64,000 nt of DNA from Lithodes maja. Lineage: Eukaryota > Arthropoda > Malacostraca > Decapoda > Lithodidae. The translations under genes were made by a program, and so were the position numbers. The notes beneath the pieces were generated by a model. The model ran no database searches, was not told the origin of the DNA, and saw only the letters and a list, made by a program, of their open reading frames with translations. Location: the NCBI GenBank assembly GCA_037953745.1, contig JBAKBP010003091.1, positions 96,721 to 160,720 of the forward strand, in the 5' to 3' direction. This document shows, piece by piece, positions 10,345 through 21,909 of this stretch (within the stretch, counting starts at the first letter, position 1; every line of letters begins with the position of its first letter).

Positions 10345-12300
10345 TCAAGCGGTACTGACGTCTTAAAATTCAAGAATCTCATTCTTCCTATGTTTCTGCC
10401 AGGAATCAAGCCAAATCTGTTCTTCGACTTGCCAAACACTCTTTCATCAATAATAAATGCTCTGAACTGTCCAACTCTAGCTCTTCCCAAGCTTTCTGGC
10501 ATCTAGCAAAAACCTCTCCAACACTTTTTCTCGTCTTTCCCCCCACTTTTCCCCACTCTGATGGCACAACCATCACTTTTTCCTCTGACAAAGCTGAACT
10601 TTTCTCTCAAACTTTCGCTAAAAACTCAACTTTGGATGATTCCGGTGCTATTCCTCCCTCTCCTCCCCCCTCTCTCTTACTTATGCCTAATATCCTAATA
10701 TCTTCTAAAGATGTACTTTCTACCCTCCCTGGGCTTCATACTAAGAAGGCATACGGTCCGGATGGTGTTCCTCCGTGCGGACTCCCTGCCTAAGCAAACT
10801 CTTTCGTCTCTGTCTCTCCTCTAACGTCTTCCGTTCTTGCTGGAAGTTTGCTCTCATTCAACCTGTCCCAAAGAAGGGTGACCCCTCCCAACCTTCCAAC
10901 TATTGTTCAATTGCTCTCATCTCTTGTATCTCTAAAGTTTTTTAAACTATTTTTACTTCCAAATTTTTTAAGCATTTATCTTCTCATAATCTACTATCAG
11001 ATCGCCAGTATGACTTCCTTAAGGGTCGCTCTACTGGTGATCTTCTTTCATATCTTACTAACTCTTGGTCATCCTCCTTTCGGGACTTTGGCGAGACATT
11101 TTCTCTTGCGTTAGACACTTCGATAGAGTCTGGCACAAATCTTTAATTTCTAAACTACCCTCCTTCGGTTTTTATCCCTCCATCTGTGCCTTTGACTCTA
11201 ATTTCCTTTCCGGTCGAACCATAGCTGCGGTTGTGGACGGCCATCGTTCAATTCCTCATCCTATCAATGCCTGTGTTCCTCAGGGATCTGTCCTATCTCC
11301 TATTCTCTTTCTAATTTTCATAAATAATCTTCTCAACTGTACCTCCAGTCCTATCCATTCATATGCAGACAACTCTATCTTACACTATTAAATTTGTTTC
11401 CCAGAACGCCCCAGGCAGCAATTTCTCAAAAGCAAACGTAATGAAGCATAGAACACTTATCTTCTGATCTAACTACCATCTCCAATTTGGGCAGAGAAAA
11501 GCTTGTTACCTTTAATTAATGCTTCCAAAACCCAATTTCTCTATCTATCTACCCGCCGTGAACTCCCAGCGGACTTTCCTTATTCTTCAACAATACAAAA
11601 ATCAACCCTTCATCTTCTCTCAGCATTCTTGGTGTCTCTTTTTCTTCTGCTCTCTCTTGGAAGAACCATATTACCAGTCCTGCCAAGGCGGCCTCTCAGA
11701 AGCTGGGTGTGCTCAACCACCTTAAGGGGTTCTTTACCCCTGCTCAGCTTCTTGCTCTGTACAGGGCACAGTGCATCCTTGTATTGAGTACTGTTCACAT
11801 GTGTGGGGAGGATCCTCTCACACAGCACTTCTAGACAAAGTAGAATAGAAAGCATTTCGTATCATTAACTCCCGTCCACTTACTGACTCTCTGCAATCTC
11901 TCTCTCTTCGCCGCAATGTTACATCTCTCTCGCTATTCTATCGCTACTACAATAATCAGTGTTCCTCAGAGCTCTCTCAGTGCATACCACCTCCTCTACG
12001 TATGGGACGTGGTACCTGTCTTGCAACACAATGCCACCCATACTCTATACAACTCTCCAACTCAAGAGTGAAACGTTACTCCCAATCATTTTTCTATTCA
12101 ACAGCTGAGCTCTGAAACTCTCTCCCTAAACCCATCTTTCCCTCATCCTATGACTTAAATTGTTTCAAACTCCATGTGTCCAGACATTTTGGTTCGAACG
12201 TTCCTTGATTTTGGCCCTGTCACTCTTTTAATTCTGGGGGAGGCACTCGTCACAGGCAGTTTTGCCTTTTGTCTCCCTCATCCACATAGAAAACAAAAAA
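10345..12300 (+). mobile_element. Jockey-type non-LTR retrotransposon relic
   Basis: Plus-strand coding remains of RT and the C-terminal domain with many stops and frameshifts. Visible motifs are KKAYGPDGVPP, SCWKFALIQPVPKKGD, ALISCISKVF, GRSTGDLLSYLTNSW, VPQGSVLSPILFLIFINN, SYADNSILHY and, at the 3' end, FNCFKLHVSRHF. Motif A is corrupted (LDTSIESGT in place of LDISKAFDRVW) and the YADD box reads YADN. Close relatives are at 59930-62080 (plus), 40385-41395 (minus) and 41585-41875 (3' tail). The endonuclease half is missing, as expected for a 5'-truncated copy. The 3' end near 12300 has no clear poly(A). Confidence 0.8.
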
Positions 12301-12340
12301 TCCACAGCTTTATGAGGAAGGTAGCTGCTTATTCTGGACT

Positions 12341-12566
12341 CGCTTCTCTCTCATGTTTAGCCCCATAGGTTTTCAGATTATAAGACGTTCGCCCCATTAG
12401 TTTATCGATTTTAAGACCTTTCGTTATATTTTTCATCATTATCCTTTCCTGCCATTGAGTTGTCGATTTTTGCTGGCGAGCGATAGCGAGCCTATAATCT
12501 TGGAGGAACCAGCATTTAGCTGGAACGCTTTTCTACCGAAAATGTACACATCATCTCGAAGCGATA
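12341..12566 (+). repeat. Dispersed repeat, left half (interrupted by Helitron)
   Basis: It matches 17012-17235, sharing TCTCATGTTTAG, the ATTTTAAGACCTTTCG-type motifs, GGCGAGCGATAG and TTTTCTACCGAAA. Its continuation is at 13071-13185, matching 17263-17345 (AGCTTGATGGAGGTCTAGG). A related piece in inverse orientation is at 14300-14445. The superfamily is unknown. Confidence 0.7.
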
Positions 12567-13070
12567 TCTATATTATTAAATCAGTTCGTGTGTCTGTTTG
12601 TCTGTGTGTTCTTCATAGGCGGCCGCAGTTTTGGACCTGGGGAGCTGAAACTTTGCATGTGGGTGTCAATTGACCTGGGTCAGGTCATAGAGGGGGCGAG
12701 GCTACGATCGGAAGTAGTTTCGAGGCCGAGATTTACAAACAAAAATAAAAAAATAAAAAAATGGCCGTTTGGGGCAGAAGGAGGCCTCCGATCGAAAAGG
12801 TGTATGGAACGAAAGTTGTTCGCAGCCCTCCAAAATGGGGGTACGGATGAGGTTAGATCCAAAATCGGAGGTCATTTAGCGGCCGAAATCGAGGTCGTCG
12901 TTTAATGAGGCACAGGGAGGTCCAGGCCGGTGATTATGGTAGTAGTAGTATTGTGATGATTGTGGTAGTAGTGATTGATGATGGTGATTATGGTAGTAGT
13001 AGTGGTGGTAGTAGTGATGGTGATTATGGTGGTAAAATTTAAACCCGGGCAACGCCGGGTACCCCTGCTA
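12567..13070 (+). mobile_element. Non-autonomous Helitron (504 bp)
   Basis: It begins TCTATATTATTAAATC followed by TGTCTGTTTGTCTGTGTG. It ends with a GC hairpin CCCGGGCAACGCCGGG, then TACCCCTGCTAG. The 3' CTAG after a short stem-loop, and insertion between host A (12566) and T (13071), are Helitron hallmarks. The element lies inside a dispersed repeat whose uninterrupted copy is at 17012-17345. It contains no Rep/helicase coding, so it would depend on an autonomous partner. A GTAGTA/GATGAT-rich stretch precedes the 3' hairpin. Confidence 0.82.
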
Positions 13071-13185
13071 GTATTAGTGATAATTAATTGATTAAGCTTG
13101 ATGGAGGTCTAGGTCGGAAGCTAAAAAAACTAAAATAAATAAATAAATTAATTAATTAATAAATAAACCCTAACCCCTTCATCCA
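13071..13185 (+). repeat. Dispersed repeat, right half, with AAAT-rich tract
   Basis: It continues the repeat split by the Helitron. It shares AGCTTGATGGAGGTCTAGG and the AATAAACCCTAACCCC-like end with 17263-17345, and contains a degenerate AAAT/TTAA simple repeat at about 13130-13165. Confidence 0.65.
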
Positions 13186-14280
13186 GGTGTATTAAGATCA
13201 TTAGGACGGCTGTTACCTACAATGTACATACTTCCCTTCATTGATGTTAGTCAGCGGTTGTCACTATTGTAAGCTTGTGTAGCTAAAACACATATTGTAT
13301 TATTATGTTCAAGAACATTTTCATGACCTGTGAGGCCATTCCTTTAAATCCTCAATTAAAGATGGTGCCGCATTTGGTTTATACTGGCAAATGCTAACAT
13401 TAATATATACAACTTTGAAATGCCGTCTAGGAAAAATATTGGTGCACAATTATGACCGGTAGGATCCCAATTTCCTTATCGATGTGTCCTCACCTGAATA
13501 ATGTTGCGGATTGATAATCACTATATAATAAACAAAATACTTCCCCGTAATGAAATGTTCAGAATTTGCCTCCCAAATATTATTCCGGAGTGTTCATTAA
13601 TTTGATAATATACTGTATGTTATGGTAATGTTCTTTTTGTTCGAATACCAGGAAGGTGGCTCCATTATCTTATTATTGCTGGCTAACATTCTGTGATATT
13701 AATGGCCTTAGGAAGGACTTGATCGAATCAGAGGGTTAAATTAGATGTTTACTCTGTCGATTCTCCAACGTTCTTGCAAACTTGAACAATAATGTTTTAT
13801 GTTTTTGTAGATTGAAGTTTAAACAATTTCATCATGTGTTCACTTATGGCAAAATCATGCAGATTAAAAGAGTTAGAAACATTAACATGTAGTAATTGGA
13901 GTACATTTGTAATTATTCCTGCGCGTTTGTATTTTACTGGTTTGGTCAGAGAAAGTTATAATATAATATCGTCAGAATCCGTTATACAGATATCAAAATA
14001 TGAAAATACAGTAAGCAGAGAAGGTTAATAGGGAGATATTCCATTACAGTGTTTACCATTGTTTGCTTTACTTTACTCCCATTTATAGTCACATTATAAA
14101 CATTTTCAGACAAAGAGACCAGGAGGGGAAACAAAACTCTTCCAATATGTGGGGTGCGAGGTTAAGGGGAGAGTTGTATGTATTTGTTAATTTATTTAGT
14201 ATTTTATTATTTTCTTTAGTTTCCTTCCAACACCTCTATCAAGCTTATAAATTACCCTCAAGACCCTCCCATCGAGATAA
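13186..14280. other. No gene recognised
   Basis: AT-rich sequence with no domain, repeat or RNA signature I can identify. Short open frames (for example 13834-14028) lack homology I recognise. Confidence 0.5.
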
Positions 14281-14299
14281 ATGTGTACAGAAGGCCGGT

Positions 14300-14445
14300 T
14301 CCTCCTGAAGTACAGGCTCGTTATCGCTCGCCAGGAAAAAATCTACACCAAAAAGGCACAAAATGTCTTAAAATCGTTAAACTAATGGAAGGAACGTCTT
14401 AAAATTTCAACACATTAATGGGGATAAACATGAGGGAGATGGTGG
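14300..14445 (-). repeat. Dispersed repeat, inverted copy
   Basis: The reverse complement resembles 12343-12500 and 17012-17180: CTGGCGAGCGATAACGAG, the ATTTTAAGAC motifs and CTCATGTTTATCCCC. It makes at least three copies of this family within 5 kb. Confidence 0.6.
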
Positions 14446-14680
14446 AAAAAAACAAATCCTCCCTTTAATGAGAGAAAACCACCTTTGTATCTTTTGCAGT
14501 CAACCCAGGAGGCATTTATCTTGCCAGCCACACAATTAACGAACTTTTTACGGCCGTTGATATTTAATACAACCCAGCTACGACCGTTCTTACATGTATC
14601 CCTCGTAGCTCATCTGCTAAACTCACTACCTACATACAGAACCGCGTAGATGATCATTATTGACATTTAGTTGTAACTGT

Positions 14681-14760
14681 TAACCCCTTCAGCACCATGA
14701 CTGTTTTTACCTTTGATGCTGGCTAACATTAGACGGTGGTATGCAGTCTTAAAAGGATTT
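14681..14760. repeat. Partial TTAA-type MITE
   Basis: It starts TTAACCCCTTCAGCACCATGAC and contains GATGCTGGCTAACATTAG, matching the left half of the 160-bp MITE family at 16659 and 42169. The right terminus is missing. Confidence 0.5.
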
Positions 14761-14937
14761 ATGTTGTTAAGAGGGTTTATTGAGATCGTATTAACTCGAT
14801 AACTTCGGAATACCTTAAGTTTCTAGATATTGTATGTTCTGTTAGAGGATGATTTATTGTCCGGTAAAGATGAGCAGAGTACAATAACATACAAGTTATT
14901 CCAGTTATAATTACAATATAATATATATATATATTCT

Positions 14938-15355
14938 TTAAGGCATGTGAGATTAAATAAAACAATAATATTAGCATTAATGTTTTTTATTGAGATATTC
15001 AATGTCTATTGCAAATAGTGCACAGGTAGCAGCGGCCAGCCAACCACGAATGCAGACTGCCGACTAGCCCCGCCCACATGTGCATACCTCGTGACGCGTG
15101 AACCCCCCCTGCTCCCTATAAATATCCTTCTATATTTATATTCTAATCATTACCTGGGTGAACATAGCAAGAACTATTGTTGTAACGTTACAACCTTCTA
15201 CAACCCCTACCACCCCACAACCTGCTGATAACTTCAGTTCATGATTGAACTTATTGAACGACCGACATAGGAAAATTGCACGAGACATTGAATCTCTCGA
15301 TAAAAAACATATTAATGCTAACTTTGCCGTTTTATTTAATCTCACATGTCTTAAG
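14938..15355. repeat. Inverted repeat, arms of about 75-82 bp; possible Penelope-like fragment
   Basis: 14938-15012 and 15274-15355 are reverse complements of one another with scattered mismatches. They share the core CATGTGAGATTAAATAAAAC against GTTTTATTTAATCTCACATG. The 260-bp spacer holds a CTCCCTATAAATATCC TATA-like stretch. The right arm lies in a plus frame (15245-15439) encoding NDRHRKIARDIESLDKKHI and LFNLTCLKKNILPGYTN, which faintly resembles N-terminal segments of Penelope-like elements. That assignment is a guess. Confidence 0.4.
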
Positions 15356-15439
15356 AAAAATATACTACCTGGCTATACTAACTTCCAAATATATATATAC
15401 ACTCTCAGCAGGCATTCCAACCACGGTCAGTCAGGATGA

Positions 15440-15862
15440 GAGTCCATGCTATAATCAACTACTCCACGGCATGCTAAAGAATAGCTAACCTTGTCCCATT
15501 TATGTTAAGGAGGTGAAGAAATCCTACTTGCATAAATTATTCCATGTCATACACAAGTCGTAGGACCTGTACAGTATTCCTGTGTACCATACAGGGATGT
15601 TTAACACTTTTCCCACGCAACACGGGTTGAATTGACATAATTTAAAATATCGCCATGCCTATCGCGAGAGTTATGAATATTAAGTATATCACACATATAC
15701 ACGTGAACTACTAAATGTTTTTATTCGCAGCCGGGGCTTGAACCATTTAGGATATAGTAAATCATGGCAGTGCCTCGTTTGGGTTCCTTACAGATTGATA
15801 TTGGTGCATAGATATAAGTGGTCATGACTGTACTCAGAGCTACGTCTCTTCCTACGGCAAAA
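15440..15862. other. No gene recognised
   Basis: AT-rich sequence with no recognised motif. It leads into the 43-bp tandem repeat. Confidence 0.5.
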
Positions 15863-16076
15863 CTATATACACAGGGAGTCATATTATATACAGGCACGGT
15901 AAAAGCTATATACACAGGAGTCATATTATATACAGGCACGGTAAAAGCTATATACACAGGGAGTCATATTATATACAGGCACGGTAAAAGCTATATACAC
16001 AGGGAGTCATATTATATACAGGCACGGTAAAAGCTATATACACAGGGAGTCATATTATATACAGGCACGGTAAAAG
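15863..16076. repeat. 43-bp tandem repeat, 5 copies
   Basis: Five consecutive, nearly identical units beginning CTATATACACAGGGAGTC and ending GGCACGGTAAAAG. The second unit lacks one G (42 bp). The high identity suggests recent expansion. Open frames across it on both strands are repeat artefacts. Confidence 0.9.
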
Positions 16077-16658
16077 GAATCTGAACTGTAATCCAGTTGG
16101 TCGAGACGCCACTGGCAGCAGCAAATGGAAAACCCATGAAAGAGACCTCAGGCTAGAGAGAGACAGAGAGAGAGAGAGAGAGGAGAGTGAGATAGCAGAT
16201 CCTCCAACTTAATTAATAAAACATGTCTAAATTAAGGAACACCCCATTCTTAATATTAATCCTCCATTACAAACCCCAATGTACTTGAATACATTTATGA
16301 AAGCATTAATGAAAGCAACTCGAGACACCACACCCATAACATAAGCACCTAAACCATTACACCACCAACACAGTTACCAAGTAATCAAACACTCAACCAG
16401 ATAGGTAATTATATATATGTTTATTGTGTCCAGCTGATTGTAAACTGCTATGCCCCGGTCTTCATTACTCAGCTATTCCAAATTGTGTGTAGCTAAATGT
16501 GTTGTTAATTATGGAAACTTGGCAATAATAATTATGATGGAGTGACATAGCAGTTGTTCTATGGTTATATTAGTTGCCAAGGGATTCAGTTTATCATCAG
16601 CTGCAAACAAACAGCGATAGTTTGGAGTAGGGTAGCTGTATGAGAGGATAATATGAAG
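16077..16658. other. No gene recognised; short (GA)n tract
   Basis: It contains a GA-rich tract at about 16157-16190 and otherwise unremarkable AT-rich sequence. Confidence 0.5.
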
Positions 16659-16826
16659 TTAACCCTTTGAGGATCATGACGCATTTTTATAAAGGTTCTG
16701 TGCGAATCATAAGGAAAAAGACCATCTCAACTAACCCTCTGACCCTTCCGAACCTGAATAATATAGTCTAATAATAGCCAGAAAACAAGAGAAATGCGTA
16801 TTAATATCTGATCTTCTAAGGGTTAA
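16659..16826. mobile_element. TTAA-flanked MITE (piggyBac-like termini), copy 1
   Basis: A 160-bp element bounded by TTAA on both sides (16659-16662 and 16823-16826) with termini CCCT...AGGG. Imperfect inverted ends share the GATCA and GCATTT/GCGTAT blocks and an inner AATAGCCAG motif. It lacks coding capacity. TTAA duplication with terminal CCC/GGG is the piggyBac pattern. The sister copy is at 42169-42335, with partial copies near 10045, 14681 and 43160. Confidence 0.7.
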
Positions 16827-17011
16827 CAAATGGACGCCATATTGTTTCTTCCTAATCTTGAACCCCTCACATCGTCAGAGCTTCTATGTTACATTTTAAG
16901 CTTATACAACCTCATAATTATTCTATGCATGTCTCTGATCATTTCACTATCCATCTATCTACATCTATCTGCGAACATTAGGGGAGATTGTTGATTTTTC
17001 TGGCAACCCTT

Positions 17012-17345
17012 CTCCCTCATGTTTAGCACCATTAGTTTTCAGATATTAAGACGCTCAACCCATTAGTTTGGCAATTTTAAGACTTTTCGCTCCATTTTTA
17101 AAGGATAATATTAAGACCTTCCGTACCATTTAGGTATCGATTGTTGTCCTGGCGAGAGCGATAGGTTGCCTGTAATTTAAAACCGGACTTCGGTCGGTAT
17201 TTTTTTCTACCGAAATTACTTATTTATCTATAGTAGAAGGGGGATTTTGGGAATGTTTTTTTAAGCTTGATGGAGGTCTAGGGAGGAAACTTAATAAAAT
17301 AATAAATATATAAACATGTCGACCAATAAATACACCCTACCCCCT
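17012..17345 (+). repeat. Dispersed repeat, uninterrupted copy
   Basis: It matches 12341-12566 plus 13071-13185 without the Helitron and so serves as the empty-site reference. It contains CATGTTTAGCACCATTAG, repeated TTTTAAGAC motifs, TTTTTTTCTACCGAAA and AGCTTGATGGAGGTCTAGGG. Confidence 0.7.
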
Positions 17346-18549
17346 CTAAATTCCAAGTTGTCATATTGTGTTTAACTCCTGGGGCGCCCAATGTCAAGGT
17401 ACACTATACCTTGTTCCAAGTAGATAGGAAAAACATCGTGAAACCTAGCCTCTATAACTAAAAAAGGACTAGTACAAATGTGCTATACCCCAATTCCCTG
17501 GCTAACTCTTCCCAACTGGTAGAAGTATTAGATCGATTGTTCTAGTCGCTTCTGAGGTATAGAACTTAATGTTCAAAAGTATTTACCTACTTATTTGGAA
17601 CAGGGTATAGTCTGTTCAAGCTAAACCAATGTAATTTATGAAAATCAACTATTAATATTTAGGTGTTGTAGTAATGACTTATCCTGGCATCTGTATCCGG
17701 GAACTAGTTCAGAAAGGATTAAATTTAACCCTAGTAGAGATACACAAACTATATTTATTTGCTGTCCTGTAGAGATCCTGTAGGGATTGGGACGGAGTAA
17801 CTATACTATATAATATGTGTGTGATCTTTGTTGAAGGGGCCGATGCGTTAGGTTGCCTATATTGCCCAAATTGACAGATATGCACTTATGCAGAGAGACT
17901 CACTGGAACAATCCATGATATCAGTCAATGAGGCAATAATTTGGTACAGTAATGTTGCAAATATTATCATATTGGTGTATGGAGGACAAGGCCCCCGACT
18001 TCCAGTTGGGGTCACCCAATGTTAACAAAAAGTCAATGGGATATGTGTTGTTACAGAATGAAGTAACTGACCAAGTTTGTTCCATAATAGTGTATTCATG
18101 TTGGAGATATTGTGGGAGTAGACAAAGAGACACCCATACAGACAGACACACTGGGATGAGGCAGGTATAGTGGTTTAATTAATATAGCCACCAAATTATG
18201 TGTTCGTCCGTGCAATAGTATTGGTGATAATAATATAGTAATGTATGGTAGTCAAGGTACACAACCTCCATAAGAGTCATCCAAATTATCTCCAAAATGT
18301 CAACAACTAACCAAGAACCAGTACCTCAGATATCGTGAGTATCCGACAGAAATGTTTAAGGGTTGTATTTGTAGGGATCGAAGTATGGATGTGGGTACCA
18401 AATGAAGGGATTGATCCAATCGTAAATATGTTTTCATTGGTTCTCAAGATATATTGCAAACAAGCAGACAGACACACACGCTCAGCCACTCCTACGATGA
18501 CGAGCAGGGCAATGAGGCAAAACTATGGTCATCAGTATGCAGCTTTGAC
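17346..18549. other. No gene recognised; internal degenerate duplication
   Basis: Two segments (about 17940-18170 and 18230-18490) share a loose organisation: an ATGGAGG/ATGGTAG start, a central ACCAAG, then AGACAGACACAC. They resemble degenerate flanks of small DNA elements common in invertebrates. I cannot classify them. Confidence 0.4.
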
Positions 18550-18552
18550 TAG

Positions 18553-18991
18553 TAGTAGGGACATTTGCTTGGAATCTGTGACCATTTTGTTCCTACCTTT
18601 TTCTCTCGATGGATTTGACAACCTGAACCATTTTAAAGGAAAATTAGCTCCTATGCCCCTCTGAGAAATGACGGCTAACTCTGCTAGAGCCCAATATTCA
18701 AAATGGCCACCAACGCCATCTTGAAAAACATGAAATGTAATATCTCTGGCATCAGATGAGCTACAAGGACGAATGAGGTGTCCTTTTTCACTAATTCTGG
18801 CATTACAAATCCACTGGAATGGTTATTGTATTGTATTGTATTGTATATTGTATTGTTATTGTATTGTATTATACTAATTGTACATACTAATCTGCCACTT
18901 CACTGTCACTACATGATTCACTGTATGAGCCACTATCAGAATCACTGTCCTCACTTTCGCTGCTATCATCACTGTTGTTCTCTGCCTGCGG
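18553..18991. repeat. Left terminal inverted repeat of the long-TIR transposon
   Basis: The reverse complement matches 29489-29927 with few differences (for example CTGAGAAATGACGG against CTGAAAAATGAAGG). It contains a TATTG pentamer-rich tract at about 18822-18875 and, on the minus strand, the acidic C-terminal codons and stop of the element's gene (stop at 18889-18887). Confidence 0.88.
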
Positions 18992-21266
18992 ATTTGTAGG
19001 TAGTGGTATGAATGGGGGAAGTGGGGGCTGGGTTGAACGGACAGGCAGACATAGGCCATTTACAAGATGCTATCCATGGCCGATCGGTGAGGGGTGACTT
19101 TGGAGCTGGTAATGCTTTTGCAAATATCATCCTTCTTCATTTTACTCGACGAGCAATCAGCATGCTTCCCTTTTCCTTGTTTCTTGCGATTAGCATGGCG
19201 ATGGACCTTTGTTCTCACCCGATTGATGTTATTCACATTCCGAGTGTTTGAAAGGAGCTGCTTTTCATTGTTCAGAATGGCCAACCAACCAGACTTCAGC
19301 TTAGAGCCCTTATTCATTGTTGACTCTATCCATATGTCGAGGGCGACACACGAATATGGTTTTCCTGTCATTGACTGTGCAAACATACCACTCTCCATGA
19401 ATGCAGCCTGATCGACAGGAAGGGTATCAAGCACTGCGGTGAAATCGAGGAGATGAAGACCATACTTGTCATTATCATAGATTTGCATCAAAGGAAGCAT
19501 GAGCTTGAGTGAGGACTTGAACTCAGTCCAGTTGCTTGTTCTGATTGCATTGATATTTTGAGTTAGAACATCAACCATTTCCATGAATGACATCCAGTAT
19601 TCTGCTTGTGGGGCACCCTCAAAGTCCTTGAAAGAGCATCAACGAGGTCCTTCAGCTCAGCATTTCTCTCTAGCTCTGCATGTTCATCTGCAAGTTCCTG
19701 TGCATCAATCGGATGTCGAAGCTTGGTAAGGGATGCCTTTACTTCTTCAGATAGAGGGGAATCTTCCAAACGTTTGTCTATGACATGGTGGACCAGAGTC
19801 TCGTAGAATAGTCGCAAGCAGCGAACCCCACGCTTAACATGTTTTCCACGAAGGGCCTGATCAACAGACCCGTCTGCTATAACACCAGCTGCCACCAACA
19901 CATCTGAGATGCCAGATCCCTTAAACCTCTTGTATATAGTGTAGATGAACGACATTTGGATGTGGAAGGGTGCCATGAATGGTAAGATTTTGCTGAACAG
20001 CTCAGCATTCTCACTTTTCAACTCTAGCATGAGCACGTAGACAGGATGATCACCAACAATTATTGCAAAAGGCATCTTTTTTTCTTCGATTGATTTTGCA
20101 AGCTTACACATCACATCATTGAGAATTGTCTTACTGGGTGGGTTGGGATAGGTCATGTGGTATATTGCTTGACTCTTCTCATCTGCATTTGACATGCTGA
20201 CGTGAAACCCTGAAAACCCAGGCACAGTCTGTTTTTCTGGCTTAGGTCTCGTTCGGTCATCTTGCGCCCTGGCCAATGCATGGATCACACCACGAATTCT
20301 TTGCACCGATGTGTCAGGAGAAGGAGTACTTTGATCAGCTGGTGGCTTCCTGAGAGGTGGTTCCCCATGCTTCGCTGTCTTGTATGGGTTGACTTTTTGC
20401 ATTTCACTTCCGAGCTCTTTGAGAGTTGTCGAGAGGTTTGATGCAAAGTTGACACAGGGAACTGGTCTATCCTCGTGATTCTCGGAAGGAAGTTCTGTAT
20501 TAAATTATTCTGGCTGCACAAACATGACATTAGTACGGTGTGACTGGCCAGCACCGGTCAGTGTGTCGCTCTTGAAGTCATCGTTGTCGACTATAGCGAT
20601 AGCAGGCTTACCCTCAGCTAGTTCGAAGGGGCAATCAGATGAGCACTTGAGGTCATTGACCACCCAAAAATCTCGCAGCATAAGTACGTCATTGTAACTG
20701 ATGCCCAGTCCATCTTTGTGCATTATGTCGACGATCTCCCTACTCTTGGTCAGTCCATGTAGCAAGACAGAGAGATTTATCTCAAATGCAGTGCGTTTTC
20801 CAGTGATGTAGCTTGTGAGGATAGATGCAATCGATCGGACGGATGGACTGTCATCAATTGCAGACTTATTTGGGTGTTTCAGCCATGTGAGCAGCTTCAG
20901 CAGGAGCTCACTGAGGTCTTCTTCTCTCTCCAACTCGTGTATATATGGGAGCCAGGGAATAGTATTCGTCCTGATGACTTGCTCTTTGAATCGTGCCGCA
21001 ACATTCATCACCAACTGATCATTGCTGACACCCAATGAAGATATTACCGCCTCGATGTATGTACCTGCTGCTGTTGTATCATATACCAGTTCACTCACAT
21101 TCTTTTGAATGCGTTCATGAAATCCGATGTCTTCCCCAAATTCATTTACGAGAATTTCCTTTAAGTAGTTGGATTTTACTACTGAGTTATGTCCGTGATT
21201 TGAGATAATGCGCAGCAGGCCTTGCAGTGTGCGAATTTCATGGTCTTTGAAGATGACTTGACGAAT
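18887..21266 (-). pseudogene. Unassigned transposon protein, C-terminal three quarters
   Basis: From the BEL insertion point leftward the frame encodes HIRQVIFKDHEIRTLQGLL, IVDNDDFKSDTLTGAGQSH, IIVGDHPVYVLMLELKSEN, PFMAPFHIQMSFIYTIYKR, GSVDQALRGKHVKRGVR, AEYWMSFMEM, FAQSMTGKPYSC, ESTMNKGSKLKSGW and NEKQLLSNTRN. A Pro-rich stretch and an acidic tail SSESEDSDSDSGSYSESCSD follow. Breaks are an in-frame TAA at 20507-20505, a 1-bp shift near 19615 and a shift near 19060. I recognise the style from uncharacterised multicopy invertebrate proteins, but I know no assigned function. Conserved D (GDHP), D (IVDNDD) and H/E residues would suit an RNase H-like transposase; that is inference. Confidence 0.6.
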
Positions 21267-21539
21267 ATGATTGTCGTGAATTTAGATAAAGAGGTTAAAT
21301 TGCATATCACTGGTACATGAAATATCCCAACAAATAGTTATAATATAATTACCAACGACGTAGTCGATGGGTGTAATCCAGTCCCCCACACACGGCTAAT
21401 TCAATTGCTTGACATGTAGAAATGTTCACATAATACAATATAGATACAATGAACTTAGCTTAGAGGACTGGTGATGTAGGACTGTTGTTATAGATTAGTA
21501 TTTGTAGCACATGGTGAACTGTGGGTTGAGTCAGAGCCG

Positions 21540-21556
21540 GGGGGGGGGGGGGGGGA
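21540..21556. repeat. Poly-G tract
   Basis: A run of about 17 G within the BEL LTR. Its length is likely unreliable in sequencing. Confidence 0.8.
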
Positions 21557-21692
21557 GATGTTGGCTGTATGGTGTTGATTGAGAGACTCAAGGGCCGGCG
21601 TCCGATCACTTCGCGAAATTACATATGGCTGCCGGCTCATAATAATTATAACCCATAACTTGGTTTCATGATACATCTAGAGCTGATGTAGG

Positions 21693-21700
21693 TATTTATA
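21693..21700 (-). promoter_or_regulatory. TATA box in BEL LTR
   Basis: TATAAATA on the minus strand within the shared part of the LTR. The same box is at 28525-28532 in the 5' LTR, where it would drive the element's transcript. Confidence 0.5.
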
Positions 21701-21909
21701 CATTACAGTTAATATTTAACCTATACTTAAGAATAAACTACAATACACAAAGAACCAGCCGAAATCGTACATGCGATACGATACCGCCAAATTCAAATGT
21801 CCTATTGGACCTAAAACTGTCGGGATCATTACCCTATTCCCGACATATTGCCCGCCACCAAAAATTATATACAGGAGCTATATACAGAGAACAAAAAAAG
21901 ACATCGAAG

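Larger units (their letters stand above)
21272..21845 (-). repeat. BEL 3' LTR (574 bp)
   Basis: It starts TGTCGTGAATTTAG and ends CCCGACA on the plus strand (TG...CA). The last 230 bp match 28446-28677 at about 99%. It includes a poly-G run near 21540-21556 and a TATAAATA box on the minus strand (21693-21700). Confidence 0.8.

Noticed and set aside
9607..10502. Cys/Val-rich minus-strand frames
   Set aside because: They are translations of CA/GT simple repeats.
17940..18490. Tandem pair of small Helitron-like units
   Set aside because: Only loose shared motifs (ACCAAG, AGACAGACACAC) and no TC start or CTRR hairpin end.
19094..19411. Plus-strand frames antisense to the transposon gene
   Set aside because: The minus frame carries consistent family-like motifs, so the plus frames are shadows.
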